Positions 27,750 to 37,495 of a DNA stretch of 64,000 bases are shown piece by piece. Position 1 is the first letter of the stretch, and the number at the start of each line of letters is the position of its first letter. Both the position numbers and the translations under genes were made by a program. This stretch comes from Rhodoferax sp. TS-BS-61-7. GTDB taxonomy: Bacteria > Pseudomonadota > Gammaproteobacteria > Burkholderiales > Burkholderiaceae_C. Location: positions 372,001-436,000 of the forward strand of contig NZ_PTQY01000002.1 of assembly GCF_002943465.1 (NCBI RefSeq). The letters are read 5' to 3'. A model generated the notes under the pieces. That model did no database searches, had not been told where the DNA came from, and was given only the letters and a program-made list of their open reading frames with translations.

Positions 27750-28928
27750 ATGGAAGACATCGTTATCGTTGCTGCAGCCCGTACTGCAGTTGGAAAGTTT
27801 GGTGGCTCACTCGCCAAGACCCCCGCCACCGAGCTGGGCAGCATCGTCATCAAAAGCCTGCTGGAGCGCAGCGGCCTGCCCGTGGACGCCGTGGGCGAAC
27901 TGATCCTGGGCCAGGTGCTGGCGGCCGGTGTGGGCCAGAACCCCGCACGCCAGGCGGGCATCAAGTCTGGCCTGGCCAAAGAGACGCCCGCACTCACCAT
28001 CAACGCCGTCTGCGGCTCCGGCCTCAAGGCCGTGATGCTGGCGGCCCAGGCGGTGGCTTGGGGTGACAGCGAGATCGTGATCGCCGGTGGCCAGGAAAAC
28101 ATGAGCGCATCGCCCCACGTGCTGCTGGGCAGCCGCGACGGCCAACGCATGGGTGACTGGAAGATGGTCGATACCATGATCACCGACGGCCTGTGGGACG
28201 TGTACAACCAGTACCACATGGGCATCACCGCCGAAAACGTGGCCAAGGCCAACGGCATCACCCGCGAACAGCAGGATGCGCTGGCGCTGGGTAGCCAGCA
28301 AAAGGCCGCTGCGGCGCAAGAGGCCGGCAAGTTCAAGGACGAAATCGTGCCGGTGAGCATCCCCCAGCGCAAGGGCGACCCCATCGTCTTTGATGCTGAC
28401 GAGTTCATCAACAAGAAAACCAATGCCGAAGCCCTGGCCGGCCTGCGCCCCGCGTTTGACAAGGCCGGCAGCGTGACTGCGGGCAACGCCTCTGGCATCA
28501 ACGACGGCGCGGCCGGCGTGGTGGTCATGACCGCCAAGAAGGCGGCGGCTCTGGGCCTGACACCTTTGGCCCGCATCGCCAGCTTTGGCACCACCGGTCT
28601 GGACCCCGCCCTCATGGGCTTGGGCCCCGTGTCCGCCACCCAGCGTGCCCTGGCCCGCGCGGGCTGGAAGGCGCAGGACGTGGACCTGTTTGAGCTGAAC
28701 GAAGCCTTTGCCGCACAAGCCTGCGCGGTGAACAAGCTGCTGGACATCGACCCCGCCAAGGTGAACGTGAACGGTGGTGCCATCGCCATCGGCCACCCCA
28801 TCGGCGCGTCTGGCGCCCGTATCTTGGTAACGCTGTTGCACGAAATGCAGCGCAGCGGCGCCAAGAAGGGCGTGGCCTCGCTGTGCATCGGCGGCGGCAT
28901 GGGCGTGGCTTTGGCGGTGGAGCGATAG
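27750..28928 (+). CDS. phaA: Acetyl-CoA acetyltransferase (beta-ketothiolase)
   Basis: Condenses two acetyl-CoA to acetoacetyl-CoA, the first step of polyhydroxybutyrate synthesis. 392 residues with active-site Cys88 in NAVCGSGLKAV, His in NGGAIAIGHPIGASG (about 348) and C-terminal Cys in CIGGGMG (about 378). AGAAGGAGA ribosome site before ATG. Lies 30 bases after phaC. Confidence 0.96.
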   Translation: MEDIVIVAAARTAVGKFGGSLAKTPATELGSIVIKSLLERSGLPVDAVGELILGQVLAAGVGQNPARQAGIKSGLAKETPALTINAVCGSGLKAVMLAAQAVAWGDSEIVIAGGQENMSASPHVLLGSRDGQRMGDWKMVDTMITDGLWDVYNQYHMGITAENVAKANGITREQQDALALGSQQKAAAAQEAGKFKDEIVPVSIPQRKGDPIVFDADEFINKKTNAEALAGLRPAFDKAGSVTAGNASGINDGAAGVVVMTAKKAAALGLTPLARIASFGTTGLDPALMGLGPVSATQRALARAGWKAQDVDLFELNEAFAAQACAVNKLLDIDPAKVNVNGGAIAIGHPIGASGARILVTLLHEMQRSGAKKGVASLCIGGGMGVALAVER

Positions 28929-28939
28929 TTCGCCAAAAA

Positions 28940-29000
28940 ATTATGAAATGGGCTGCTAGCCCACGTAGAGTAATCGCTAGCAGCTCCTGTTTTTATAGCA
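28940..29000 (+). repeat. Dispersed repeat family 1, copy d (divergent), between phaA and phaB
   Basis: TTATGAAATGGGCTGCTAGCCC...CGCTAGCAGCTCCTG...TTTTTATAGC. Same end motifs as the coding copies but with a changed middle; GCTGCTAGC and GCTAGCAGC form an inverted repeat that may fold in the phaA-phaB intercistronic RNA. Confidence 0.65.
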
Positions 29001-29024
29001 AGTAAAACTAGACAAGGAGTCAAC

Positions 29025-29762
29025 ATGACACAAAAAGTAGCGTACGTCACCGGCGGCATGGGCGGCATCGGGACCGCCATCTGCCAGCGCCTGCACAAAG
29101 ATGGCTTCAAGGTCATCGCCGGCTGCGGCCCCACGCGTGACTTCACCAAGTGGCTGGATGAACAAAAGGCGCTGGGTTACACCTTCTACGCCTCGGTTGG
29201 CAATGTGGGCGATTGGGATTCCACCGTGGAGGCCTTTGGCAAGACCAAGGCCGAGCACGGCACCATCGACGTGCTGGTGAACAACGCCGGTATCACCAAA
29301 GACCGCATGTTCCTGAAGATGACGCGCGAAGATTGGGACTCGGTGATCGAGACCAACCTGAACTCCATGTTCAACGTGACCAAACAAGTGGTCGCCGACA
29401 TGGTGGAAAAGGGCTGGGGCCGCATCATCAACATCTCGTCGGTCAACGGCGAAAAAGGCCAGGCCGGCCAGACCAACTACTCGGCTGCCAAGGCCGGCAT
29501 GCACGGTTTCTCCATGGCCTTGGCGCAAGAGCTGGCGACCAAGGGCGTGACTGTGAACACCGTGAGCCCAGGTTACATCGGCACCGACATGGTCAAGGCC
29601 ATCCGCGAAGACGTGTTGGCCAAAATCGTGGCCACCGTGCCCGTCAAGCGTTTGGGTGAGCCGTCCGAAATCGCCTCCATCATTGCCTGGCTGGCGTCTG
29701 ATGAAGGTGGCTACGCCACGGGCGCCGACTTCTCGGTCAACGGTGGTTTGCACATGGGCTGA
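29025..29762 (+). CDS. phaB: Acetoacetyl-CoA reductase
   Basis: NADPH-dependent short-chain dehydrogenase (245 residues) that makes (R)-3-hydroxybutyryl-CoA for PhaC. TGGMGGIG cofactor motif (9-16), NNAG (about 86-89), catalytic Ser about 138-139, Tyr152 and Lys156 in NYSAAKAG. AAGGAG before ATG. Last gene of phaCAB; an intrinsic terminator follows. Confidence 0.96.
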   Translation: MTQKVAYVTGGMGGIGTAICQRLHKDGFKVIAGCGPTRDFTKWLDEQKALGYTFYASVGNVGDWDSTVEAFGKTKAEHGTIDVLVNNAGITKDRMFLKMTREDWDSVIETNLNSMFNVTKQVVADMVEKGWGRIINISSVNGEKGQAGQTNYSAAKAGMHGFSMALAQELATKGVTVNTVSPGYIGTDMVKAIREDVLAKIVATVPVKRLGEPSEIASIIAWLASDEGGYATGADFSVNGGLHMG

Positions 29763-29802
29763 TGCCCGCCATGCCCCGGCATCGACCGGGGCTGCGCCTG
29801 AG

Positions 29803-29825
29803 GGCCCGCTTCGGCGGGCCTTTTG
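29803..29825 (+). terminator. Intrinsic terminator of phaCAB
   Basis: GGCCCGC (29803-29809), TTCG loop, GCGGGCC (29814-29820), TTTT. A second GC hairpin, CCCCGG/CCGGGG, lies just upstream at about 29773-29792. Confidence 0.9.
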
Positions 29826-29954
29826 CATGGTGTGCCTTCGCCACCGCTGTTACACATATACAAAAACTGCAGTCCTAACTGGGTTTTTTCCCTCTGTACG
29901 TGGGGTATGCTCAGCACACTTGACAGACGCAAGGCGCATCGCAAGCAACTGAAT

Positions 29955-31247
29955 ATGACTATTGAAGATTCCGTTTGGGTAGATATAAAGCTGCTGCGCG
30001 TCGGGCTTTATATTGAATTGGATGTGGGCTGGATGTCCCATCCCTTCCCCACGGGAAGCTTCAAGATCAGCTCGCACAAGCAGATCGAGACCCTGCAGAG
30101 CCTGGGTCAGCCCCGCATCCGCTGTATTCCCTCCAAGAGTGACCCCGATCCCGCTGCAGAGCAGGAAGCCGCGCGCGCGCGCGCACAAACGGCCGCACTG
30201 GACGAACGCCAGCTCGCGGCCCTGCGTGAGAAAGAACAGCGCCGCCTACGCGCAGCCGCCTTGGCAGCACAGGACCGCAGTCTGGTGGTGTGCGAGCGCC
30301 GTTTCGGCGAATCGGTGCGCCTGTACCGTAAGGCACTGGACCAGGTGCAGACCCAGCCCAAAGTAGTGGCCGAGCAATGCCAGGCCATGGTGGGCACCTA
30401 TGTGTCTGAGTTGTTGGACCATGGGGAGGCCTCCATTCGCCTGCTCTCCGAGGCGGCGGGCGACAAGTCCTCCATGCACCCGGTGAACGTGACCATTGTC
30501 TCGCTGCTGCTGGGCAAGGCCATGGGCTTGCAATCGGGCGAGCTGCAGGACCTGGGAATGGCCGCCTTTTTGCATGACATTGGCAAAGTCAATGTGCCCG
30601 ACCGCGTGCGCTGGGTGGAAGAAAACTTTTCTACTGCCGAGTACCGCATGTACCAGGAGCACGTGGCCCAGGGCGTCAACCTGGCCCGGGCCATGGAGCT
30701 GCGCCCTGGTGCGCAACTAGCCATAGCCCAGCACCACGAGCTGGCCGATGGCAGTGGTTTTCCGGCCCGCATCAAGGGCGATGCCATGTCGGTGGCCGGC
30801 CGCATTTTGGCGCTGGTGAATCGCTACGACAACCTGTGCAACCCCAGCCGCCCGGCCACGGCGCTCACGCCGCATGAGGCGCTGTCGCTGATCTTTGCGC
30901 AACTCAAGACCCGTTTTGATGCTGCCGCCCTGAGCGCCTTCATCCGCATGATGGGGGTGTACCCACCGGGTTCGGTGGTGCAGCTCATCGACGACCGTTA
31001 CGCCATCGTGGTGTCGGTTAATTCGGCGCGTCCGCTCAAGCCCCGCGTGATCGTGCACGAACCCAGCGTGCCCAAGCACGAGGCCTTGATCCTGGACTTG
31101 GAATACGCACCGCAGCTGGGTATCCGGCGCAGCCTCAAACCCGCCAATCTGCCTCCGTCGGCGCTCGATTACCTGGCACCGCGCCAGCGTATCTGCTATT
31201 TCTTCGAACAGGCTCCAGACCCCGAGTCGCCTGAACCTGTGGCATGA
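29955..31247 (+). CDS. HD-GYP domain protein, cyclic-di-GMP phosphodiesterase
   Basis: 430 residues from ATG 29955. An N-terminal DUF3391-type segment (VDIKLLRVGLYIEL...WMSHPF), a long charged helix (about 65-115), then the HD-GYP domain: HDIGK (about 207-211) and HHELADGSGFP (about 269-279). The metal-binding HD and the HHExxDGxGFP loop are intact, so it probably hydrolyses c-di-GMP. It overlaps the next gene by ATGA, so it is coupled to a GGDEF-EAL protein. An upstream in-frame region (from 29823) has no homology signal. Confidence 0.88.
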   Translation: MTIEDSVWVDIKLLRVGLYIELDVGWMSHPFPTGSFKISSHKQIETLQSLGQPRIRCIPSKSDPDPAAEQEAARARAQTAALDERQLAALREKEQRRLRAAALAAQDRSLVVCERRFGESVRLYRKALDQVQTQPKVVAEQCQAMVGTYVSELLDHGEASIRLLSEAAGDKSSMHPVNVTIVSLLLGKAMGLQSGELQDLGMAAFLHDIGKVNVPDRVRWVEENFSTAEYRMYQEHVAQGVNLARAMELRPGAQLAIAQHHELADGSGFPARIKGDAMSVAGRILALVNRYDNLCNPSRPATALTPHEALSLIFAQLKTRFDAAALSAFIRMMGVYPPGSVVQLIDDRYAIVVSVNSARPLKPRVIVHEPSVPKHEALILDLEYAPQLGIRRSLKPANLPPSALDYLAPRQRICYFFEQAPDPESPEPVA

Positions 31248-33673
31248 CCGAAGAGGGCCTGGCGGGGCTGCTCGACGGCACGCTGGACGCCATCTGGCTC
31301 GTAGACCCCAAGAGCCTGCGCATCACCGCAGTCAACCCCGCAGCAGCCACCTTGGTGGGCATGGCTGCAGAGGCGCTGGTGGGCATGCCGGCCATTGCGC
31401 TGGCGGTCACCCCTGAGGACATGTTTTTCTGGGAAGACGTGGCCGCGGGGCTGGCCCATGGAATCCACTCCAACGCCTTGCTGCGTGGTGGGGATGGGGA
31501 TGCGATTGCCGTAGAGCGCAAGGTCAGCCGGATCTGGCTCAGCCCGGATATACCTTGCTACTTGGTGGCCCTGCGTGACTTGCGCGCTGAAAAGGCCGCC
31601 GAAGACACGCTGGAGCACCGTGTGTCCGAACTGAGCGCCACGCTCGAATCCACCGGCGACGGCATTTTGGTGACCGATTTGCAGGGGCAGGTGCGCAACT
31701 TCAACCGGCGTTTTACCGAACTCTGGTCACTGCCCGGGGACGCACAGCAACCCCCAGCCCGGGATCAATTGCCTGGCTATTTGCAGACCCAGGTGCTGGA
31801 CCTGGATGCCTACCTGGCGGCTGAGGGCTTGTTGCTAGCCGACGAAACCCTGGAGCGCGTGGACGTGTTGAGGCTGCGCAATGGCAAAACCCTGGAGCGC
31901 CGCAGCGTGCCCCAGCGCAGCCGCCACCGCGTGCGCGGACGCGTTTTTTCGTTTCGGGACATTACGGCCCAGGTGTTGTCCGAGAACCAGTTGCGCCTGG
32001 CGGCCAAGGTCTTCGAGTCCAGCCCTGAGGCGGTGTTCATCACCAACGCCGCGTTCGAGGTCGTACAGGCCAACCCCCGCTGCACCGCCCTGGCGGGCCA
32101 TTTGCCTGGGCGTTTGTTGGGTACCTCCGCCAAGCAGTTCTTCCACGACCCTGCACGCCCCCAGCTGTTCACCCACATTGAGTTGGCGCTGCTGGCCAAC
32201 GGTTTTTGGGCCGGTGAGGTGTGGCGCACGCGTGATGACGGCGCAGTGGCCGTGGAGGTGTCTTGGGTGGCCTTGCACGATGTGCAGGGCCAGATGACCC
32301 ACACGGTCGGTTTTTTCAAGGACATGACCGAGCGCCTGGAAGCGCAGCGCCGCATCGAGAAGCTGGCCTACCGCGACGTACTCACCGGCCTGCCCAACCG
32401 CCTGTTGCTGGGGCAGCGTGTGGAGTTTGCGCTGCGCCTGGCGGAGCGCGGTGGTGGCCACTTTGCCATCCTGTTCATTGATCTGGACCGCTTCAAGAAC
32501 ATCAATGACTCGCTGGGCCACGCCTTTGGCGACCGCGTGCTGATGGAGGTGGCGGACCGCATCCTGCACTGCATGCGCGATGTGGACACGCTGAGTCGCA
32601 TGGGCGGCGACGAGTTCGTGGTGTTTTTGCAGGACGCCGATGCCATGGGCGCCGAGGTGGCTGCGCGGCGCATTCTGGAGGCACTGAATCAGCCGTTTCT
32701 GGTAGATGCCATGAACTTCTCTTTGAGCTGCAGCATCGGTGTGGCCATGTACCCGGCCGATGGTCGCACGCTGGACGATCTGATCAAGTGTGCCGACACG
32801 GCCATGTACCGCGTCAAAGAGCGCGGCCGGGGCAACTTCCGCTTCTACCAGCCGCAGATGAATGTGGACCTGCTCTCGCGCATGAAGCTGGACCACGCCA
32901 TGCGCCGCGCCATGGAGTCGGGCCTGTACCGCCTGCACTACCAGCCCCAGGTCGCCCTGGACGATGGCCGCCTGCTGGGCGCAGAGGCGTTGGTGCGCTG
33001 GACTGACCCCGAGCTGGGCATGGTGTCACCCGCCACCTTCATTCCGCTGGCCGAGGAGTCGGGCTTCATCATCACGATTGGCAGCTGGGTGATGCAGGAG
33101 GCGGTGCGCCAAGCTGCCGTCTGGCAGCGTGCCGGGCGGCCGCTGGTGGTGTCGGTCAACGTGTCGGCCCTGCAGTTTCAGCAGCCCGATTTTGTGGAGC
33201 GCGTGGCGGCTTGTATTGCCGATGCCGAACTGACCCCCGCGCTGCTGGAGTTGGAGCTCACCGAGTCCATCCTCGTGCAGGATGCCAATGAGGCGTTGGC
33301 CCGCCTGCATGCGCTGGCAGGGCTGGGCGTGAGCCTGGCGATTGACGACTTTGGCACCGGCTACTCCAGCCTGGCCTACCTGAAGAAATTTCCCATCTCC
33401 AAGCTCAAGATCGACCGTACCTTTGTGATGGGCCTGCCTGAGGACGAGAGTGACCGCGCCATTGTGGGTGCCACCGTGGCCATGGCACGGGCGCTGAAGC
33501 TGTCGGTGGTGGCCGAGGGGGTGGAAACCCAGGCGCAGTGCGACTACCTGCGGGAGCTGCAGTGTGCGTCGTTTCAGGGATTCTTGTGTTCGCCCGGGCT
33601 GCCGGCGGCCGAGTTTGAGGCGCTGGCCGCGCGATTGTTGCCACCACCGCTGCCAGGGGCCTTGGGCTTTTAG
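31244..33673 (+). CDS. PAS-GGDEF-EAL cyclic-di-GMP turnover protein
   Basis: 809-residue sensor with PAS modules (about 5-120, 130-240 and 250-365), GGDEF domain with intact GGDEF at about 453, and EAL domain with EAL (about 578-580) and the DDFGTGYSSL loop. No membrane segment is visible, so it is probably cytosolic. Both active-site motifs are intact; net activity cannot be told. The 3' end overlaps the convergent permease gene by four bases. Confidence 0.92.
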   Translation: MTEEGLAGLLDGTLDAIWLVDPKSLRITAVNPAAATLVGMAAEALVGMPAIALAVTPEDMFFWEDVAAGLAHGIHSNALLRGGDGDAIAVERKVSRIWLSPDIPCYLVALRDLRAEKAAEDTLEHRVSELSATLESTGDGILVTDLQGQVRNFNRRFTELWSLPGDAQQPPARDQLPGYLQTQVLDLDAYLAAEGLLLADETLERVDVLRLRNGKTLERRSVPQRSRHRVRGRVFSFRDITAQVLSENQLRLAAKVFESSPEAVFITNAAFEVVQANPRCTALAGHLPGRLLGTSAKQFFHDPARPQLFTHIELALLANGFWAGEVWRTRDDGAVAVEVSWVALHDVQGQMTHTVGFFKDMTERLEAQRRIEKLAYRDVLTGLPNRLLLGQRVEFALRLAERGGGHFAILFIDLDRFKNINDSLGHAFGDRVLMEVADRILHCMRDVDTLSRMGGDEFVVFLQDADAMGAEVAARRILEALNQPFLVDAMNFSLSCSIGVAMYPADGRTLDDLIKCADTAMYRVKERGRGNFRFYQPQMNVDLLSRMKLDHAMRRAMESGLYRLHYQPQVALDDGRLLGAEALVRWTDPELGMVSPATFIPLAEESGFIITIGSWVMQEAVRQAAVWQRAGRPLVVSVNVSALQFQQPDFVERVAACIADAELTPALLELELTESILVQDANEALARLHALAGLGVSLAIDDFGTGYSSLAYLKKFPISKLKIDRTFVMGLPEDESDRAIVGATVAMARALKLSVVAEGVETQAQCDYLRELQCASFQGFLCSPGLPAAEFEALAARLLPPPLPGALGF

Positions 33674-34485
33674 CCGCTCAGGCCCTTGTAGAGCATGTAG
33701 GCGGCCAGCAGGTAGAGCACCATGGCAAAGGTGCGCTTGAGTTTGGCAATCGGCAGGCGGTGTGCGGTGCGGGCGCCCAGCGGCGCGGTGAACACACTGC
33801 AGCTGGCAATCAACAGCAGGCCCGGCAACCACACATAGCCCAGCGACCAGTCTGGCAGCCCCGGCACCTGCAAGCCGCCCAGCACATAGCCCGTGGTGTT
33901 GGCCAGCGCAATCGGAAATCCCAGCGCCGCGCTGGTGGCTACGGCGTTGAGGATGGGCACGTTAAACGCCACCATAAAGGGCACGCTGACAAAACCACCG
34001 CCCGCGCCCACCAGGCCCGACAGGAAGCCGATCACGCTGCCCGTGGCGGTGAGCCCCACCACGCCCGGCATCTGCCGGCTGGGCTTGGGCTTCTTGTCCA
34101 GAAACATCTGCGTGGCGGAGTAGCTCACAAATGCGGCAAACAGCAGGGCCAGCGTGGTGCCCTTCAGCAGGGCAAACACGCCGAGGCTGGCCAGCGCACC
34201 ACCCATGACGATGCCGGGCGCCAAGCCCTTGACCAGGTTCCAGCGCACGGCGCCACGCTGGTGGTGGGCGCGCACGCTGGAAATGCTGGTGAACATGATG
34301 CTGGCCATGGAGGTGGCAATCGCCATCTTGACCGCCAGATCCGCCGGGACGCCGCGGGCCGAGAGGATCAGCGTCAGAAATGGGCCGATCAGCATGCCGC
34401 CGCCTATGCCCAGCAGCCCCGCCATGAAACCGGTGGCCAAACCCAGGGTGACCAGTTCGGCAATCAACAAAGGTTCCAGGGTCAT
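33670..34485 (-). CDS. Sulfite exporter TauE/SafE-family permease
   Basis: 271-residue membrane protein with two TauE repeats: GFMAGLLGIGGGMLIGPFL (about 17-35) and GFLSGLVGAGGGFVSVPFM (about 140-160), about eight helices. Probably exports a small anion such as sulfite or sulfoacetate; the substrate is unknown. ATG 34485 chosen because upstream in-frame codons run into the 6S RNA. Confidence 0.88.
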   Translation of the reverse strand: MTLEPLLIAELVTLGLATGFMAGLLGIGGGMLIGPFLTLILSARGVPADLAVKMAIATSMASIMFTSISSVRAHHQRGAVRWNLVKGLAPGIVMGGALASLGVFALLKGTTLALLFAAFVSYSATQMFLDKKPKPSRQMPGVVGLTATGSVIGFLSGLVGAGGGFVSVPFMVAFNVPILNAVATSAALGFPIALANTTGYVLGGLQVPGLPDWSLGYVWLPGLLLIASCSVFTAPLGARTAHRLPIAKLKRTFAMVLYLLAAYMLYKGLSG

Positions 34486-34521
34486 GGTGGGTGCGCGAGG
34501 GAAGCGTGGAGCGAGAGATAA

Positions 34522-34700
34522 GGTGTCTGCGGTGTGATCCACCGGACCGTCACCCTAAACCGAAGTTTAGGTGGGCGAGGTCAGCGCTGGCTTTGGGTTC
34601 ATCTAACGCGAGATGATCACGCTAGCTAGGCAATGTTCCAAGCCCGGGCTCAATGAGCATTGGTTCAGGAAATATAAAGCCCGGCAGCACCGCAGACAGT
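34522..34700 (-). ncRNA. ssrS: 6S RNA
   Basis: On the minus strand, TGTCTGCGGTG near the 5' end (34698-34688) pairs perfectly with CACCGCAGACA at the 3' end (34534-34524), closing a long imperfect rod of about 175 nt as in 6S RNA. A -10-like TACAAT lies at 34710-34705, placing the start near 34698. Internal stems include CCGGGCT/AGCCCGG and CCTAAAC-TTCG-GTTTAGG. The position just downstream of zapA is the conserved proteobacterial location. 6S RNA sequesters sigma-70 RNA polymerase in stationary phase. Confidence 0.8.
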
Positions 34701-34727
34701 TGCAATTGTAGGCCTTGGTGGCCGACT

Positions 34728-35072
34728 TCAGAGCAAACGACCGTCTTCTCCGAGTGCGGCGTCCAGGCGTTCCAGCAGGGAGTTCAGCAGCAGGCTGCCG
34801 TCGCCCGCGGGGTTGCTGGCTGCGCTGGCGGCTGCAGGGGCCGTTTCGCTGGGGGTGGGGGCCACCGCAGCGGGGCGTTCGGACAGGTCAAAGGCCAGGT
34901 TCAGTGCGGCCAGCACGGCAATGCGGTCGCGTGCCCGCACCTTGCCGGCGTCGCGGATCTTGCACATGGCGGTGTCCACACGTTCCACGGCTTCCAGCAG
35001 TCGAGCGTCGCCGCCTTCGGGGCAGCCCAGCAGGTAGCTCTGCCCCATGATTTGAACTTCAAGCTGTTTCAT
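34728..35072 (-). CDS. zapA: Cell division protein ZapA
   Basis: 114 residues; binds and bundles FtsZ at the Z ring. N-terminal MKQLEVQIMGQSYLLGCPEGG and the coiled-coil helix ARLLEAVERVDTAMCKIRDAGKV are typical. A low-complexity Ala/Pro linker (about 72-92) is longer than usual. Overlaps the upstream coiled-coil gene by ATGA. Confidence 0.93.
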   Translation of the reverse strand: MKQLEVQIMGQSYLLGCPEGGDARLLEAVERVDTAMCKIRDAGKVRARDRIAVLAALNLAFDLSERPAAVAPTPSETAPAAASAASNPAGDGSLLLNSLLERLDAALGEDGRLL

Positions 35073-35293
35073 GTTGCGTCTTTTTGCGTGGCCAGGGCGT
35101 CGGGCAAACGTTCCAGCAGCGCATCGACCCGGGCCCGTGCGGCGTTGAGTCGCGACTTAAGGGCGTCGCGCTCATGGGTCAATGTCTCCACCTGCGAAGC
35201 GAGCAGGGCATTGGTGCGCTGCAGCTCCTCGTAGCGCACCAGCAGGCGCTCCACGCGTTCGGCAATTTGGTCGATGGGGGTCTGGTTCGACAT
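35069..35293 (-). CDS. ZapB-like small coiled-coil protein
   Basis: 74 residues, almost entirely heptad helix (RVERLLVRYEELQRTNALL, then QVETLTHERDALKSRLNAA). Small proteins of this kind precede zapA in many beta- and gammaproteobacteria and are thought to be division-associated. Start ATG 35293. Confidence 0.82.
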   Translation of the reverse strand: MSNQTPIDQIAERVERLLVRYEELQRTNALLASQVETLTHERDALKSRLNAARARVDALLERLPDALATQKDAT

Positions 35294-35339
35294 AGAAGCC
35301 GCATTGTAGGGTGCGTGCAAGCTGGGGCAGCGTAAAATG

Positions 35340-35562
35340 CGCGGGTTGGTGCTCGCGGTGTGGTTCACACGCCGCAGTTCAACGGGAAGCAGGAGGGTGT
35401 TGCTGTGCAACAGCGAACCTAACCTGCGCTGCCCCCGCAACGGTAAGTGGACGAGCCCGCGAGCTCCGCTTCCATCACGGCCACTGAGCGTTTTCGAACA
35501 CGCGCTTGGGAAGGCGATGGAGGTTGCATCCACCAGCCCGGATACCGGCCAACACGGTGTAG
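35340..35562 (+). promoter_or_regulatory. Cobalamin (AdoCbl) riboswitch
   Basis: All hallmark elements are present in order: GGGAAGCAGG (about 35384), the B12 box GCTGCCCCCGCAACGGTAAG (35428-35447), GCCACTG (about 35480), TTGGGAAGGCG (about 35507) and GCCCGGATACCGGCC (35536-35550). It precedes btuB and probably shuts down the entire uptake/biosynthesis operon when B12 is plentiful. After the aptamer a hairpin GAAGCC/GGCTTC (35604-35621) overlaps a GGAGGG purine tract, so control may act on translation, though a weak terminator cannot be excluded. Confidence 0.95.
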
Positions 35563-35639
35563 GTGCGCCTGGCGCGCCTGCGTGACGCCCATGCCCTGGC
35601 GGGGAAGCCGGGGAGGGCTTCTGTTCGGATTCTTGTTCC

Positions 35640-37490
35640 ATGAAATTGTGTGTGTCTTGGGTGCGCCTTGCCGTGCTTGCTGCCGCGTGGCCGCTGTGCC
35701 TGCTTGTGCAAGCGCAAGAGGCCGCGCCGCGCGTGCTCAAAGAGGTGGTGGTCACCGCCACCCGGGTAGTGCAGCCCCTGACCGATGTATTGGCGGATGT
35801 GTCCATCGTGGACCGTGAGGCGATTGAACGCAGCGGTGCCGCGGCCCTGCCTGATGTGTTGCGCGGCCTGCCCGGTGTGGAGATGGTGCGCAACGGCGGT
35901 GCCGGCGCCGCCACCTCGGTCTACCTGCGTGGCGCCGAATCGCGCTTTACCGCGGTGTATGTGAACGGCGTACGCATGGATTCGCAGGCCACCGGCGGCG
36001 TGTCCTGGGAGGCGATTCCGCTGGCCCAGATCGAGCGGGTTGAGGTGCTGCGCGGACCGGCTGCTGCCGTGTACGGTTCTGACGCGTTGGGCGGTGTAAT
36101 TCAGATCTTCACGCGCCAAGGGGATGGAGGCTTCTCACCCTCGGTCAGCATGGGGATGGGCAGCTACGGTACGTCCAAACTGGACCTGTCGCTCAGTGGT
36201 GGTGATGCGCAGTGGGACTACGCCCTGGGCTTGGGCACCGAGAGCAGCAAAGGCTTCAACGCGCGCGTGCTGGCCAGCCAAAACCCCGACGACGACGGCT
36301 ACAAGAACGACTCCGCCAGCCTGCGCTTGGGCGCTGCCTTGATTGCCGGGCACCGTCTGGAGGCCAGTTTTCTGGGCAATGACCAAAATTCCCAGTACGA
36401 CAGCACCGGTGTGGTGGACAACCGCAACCTGCGTCGGCTGCAGGCCACCGGGTTGAACTGGGCCGGGCAATGGAGTGAGGCCTACCGCACCACGGTGAGT
36501 GTCAACGAGTCCCTGGAGCGTTACGAAACGATTCCCAGCCCGTACGCGACCACAACCCATCTGCGGGGTTACCTGCTGCAAAACGAATGGCGCAAGGGAG
36601 CCAACCTGCTCACCGCCACGCTGGAGCGCCGCGAGGACCAGCTCAATAACGCCAGTACCACGCCGCGCGACACCAGCCGCTTTCAGAATGCGCTGGCCCT
36701 GGGTTATGGCATGGCGGGCGAGGTGCATTCGGTGCAAGCCAATATCCGCCAGGACCAGGACAGTGAGTTTGGCCCGCAAAACACCGGCAGCTTGGCCTAT
36801 GGTTATGCCATCACACCCCAATGGCGCGTCACGGTGGCAGGCAGCACGGCATTTCGGGCGCCCACGCTGTACCAGCGCTTCAGCGTATACGGCACCGCCG
36901 ATGTGTTGCCCGAAACCAGTCGCAACCAGGAGCTGGCATTGCGCTACCGCCATGGCGTCACAGAATTCGGCGCCACGGTGTACCTCAACGAGGTAACCAA
37001 TTTGATCACCTACACCTCGCGCACGGGCAACTGCATCAACAACAAGCCCCCCGTGGCACTGGCTTCACGGGGGTGTTACCTGAATACGGCGCAGGCACGT
37101 TATCGGGGGGTGACTCTGTCCGCCAAGTCCGTGGTGGCCGATGTGCATTGGCATGCGTCCCTCGATCTGCAGGACCCCCGCGATGGGGTCACTGGCGACC
37201 TGTTGGCCCGCCGTGCCACGCACCATGCCGTTGTGGGGGGGCACACCCGTTGGGGCGCCTGGTCCTTCGGGGCAGACGCACAGTTGTCCTCGTCGCGTTA
37301 TGACAAGGTTCCCAACGCGACCGTGCTGCCCGCCTATGCGCTGCTCAACCTGTCGGCCACGCGCCCGTTGTCGCCCCAGTGGAGTGGGCTGCTGCGCGTG
37401 GACAATGTGACCGATGCAACGTACCAATTGGCAGACACCTACGCCACTGCAGGCCGCACGCTGTATGTCGGTCTGAAGTGGGCACCCTGA
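35640..37490 (+). CDS. btuB: TonB-dependent vitamin B12 (cobalamin) outer-membrane receptor
   Basis: 616 residues. Signal peptide to about residue 22 (LAAAWPLCLLVQAQ), TonB box EVVVTATR (about 35-42), plug domain with LPDVLRGLPGVEM and LRGPAAAVYGSDALGGVI (about 135-153), then a 22-strand barrel ending in an aromatic-type C-terminus (LYVGLKWAP). Imports corrinoids with TonB energy. First gene after the riboswitch, start of the cobalamin operon. Confidence 0.95.
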   Translation: MKLCVSWVRLAVLAAAWPLCLLVQAQEAAPRVLKEVVVTATRVVQPLTDVLADVSIVDREAIERSGAAALPDVLRGLPGVEMVRNGGAGAATSVYLRGAESRFTAVYVNGVRMDSQATGGVSWEAIPLAQIERVEVLRGPAAAVYGSDALGGVIQIFTRQGDGGFSPSVSMGMGSYGTSKLDLSLSGGDAQWDYALGLGTESSKGFNARVLASQNPDDDGYKNDSASLRLGAALIAGHRLEASFLGNDQNSQYDSTGVVDNRNLRRLQATGLNWAGQWSEAYRTTVSVNESLERYETIPSPYATTTHLRGYLLQNEWRKGANLLTATLERREDQLNNASTTPRDTSRFQNALALGYGMAGEVHSVQANIRQDQDSEFGPQNTGSLAYGYAITPQWRVTVAGSTAFRAPTLYQRFSVYGTADVLPETSRNQELALRYRHGVTEFGATVYLNEVTNLITYTSRTGNCINNKPPVALASRGCYLNTAQARYRGVTLSAKSVVADVHWHASLDLQDPRDGVTGDLLARRATHHAVVGGHTRWGAWSFGADAQLSSSRYDKVPNATVLPAYALLNLSATRPLSPQWSGLLRVDNVTDATYQLADTYATAGRTLYVGLKWAP

Positions 37491-37495
37491 ACACC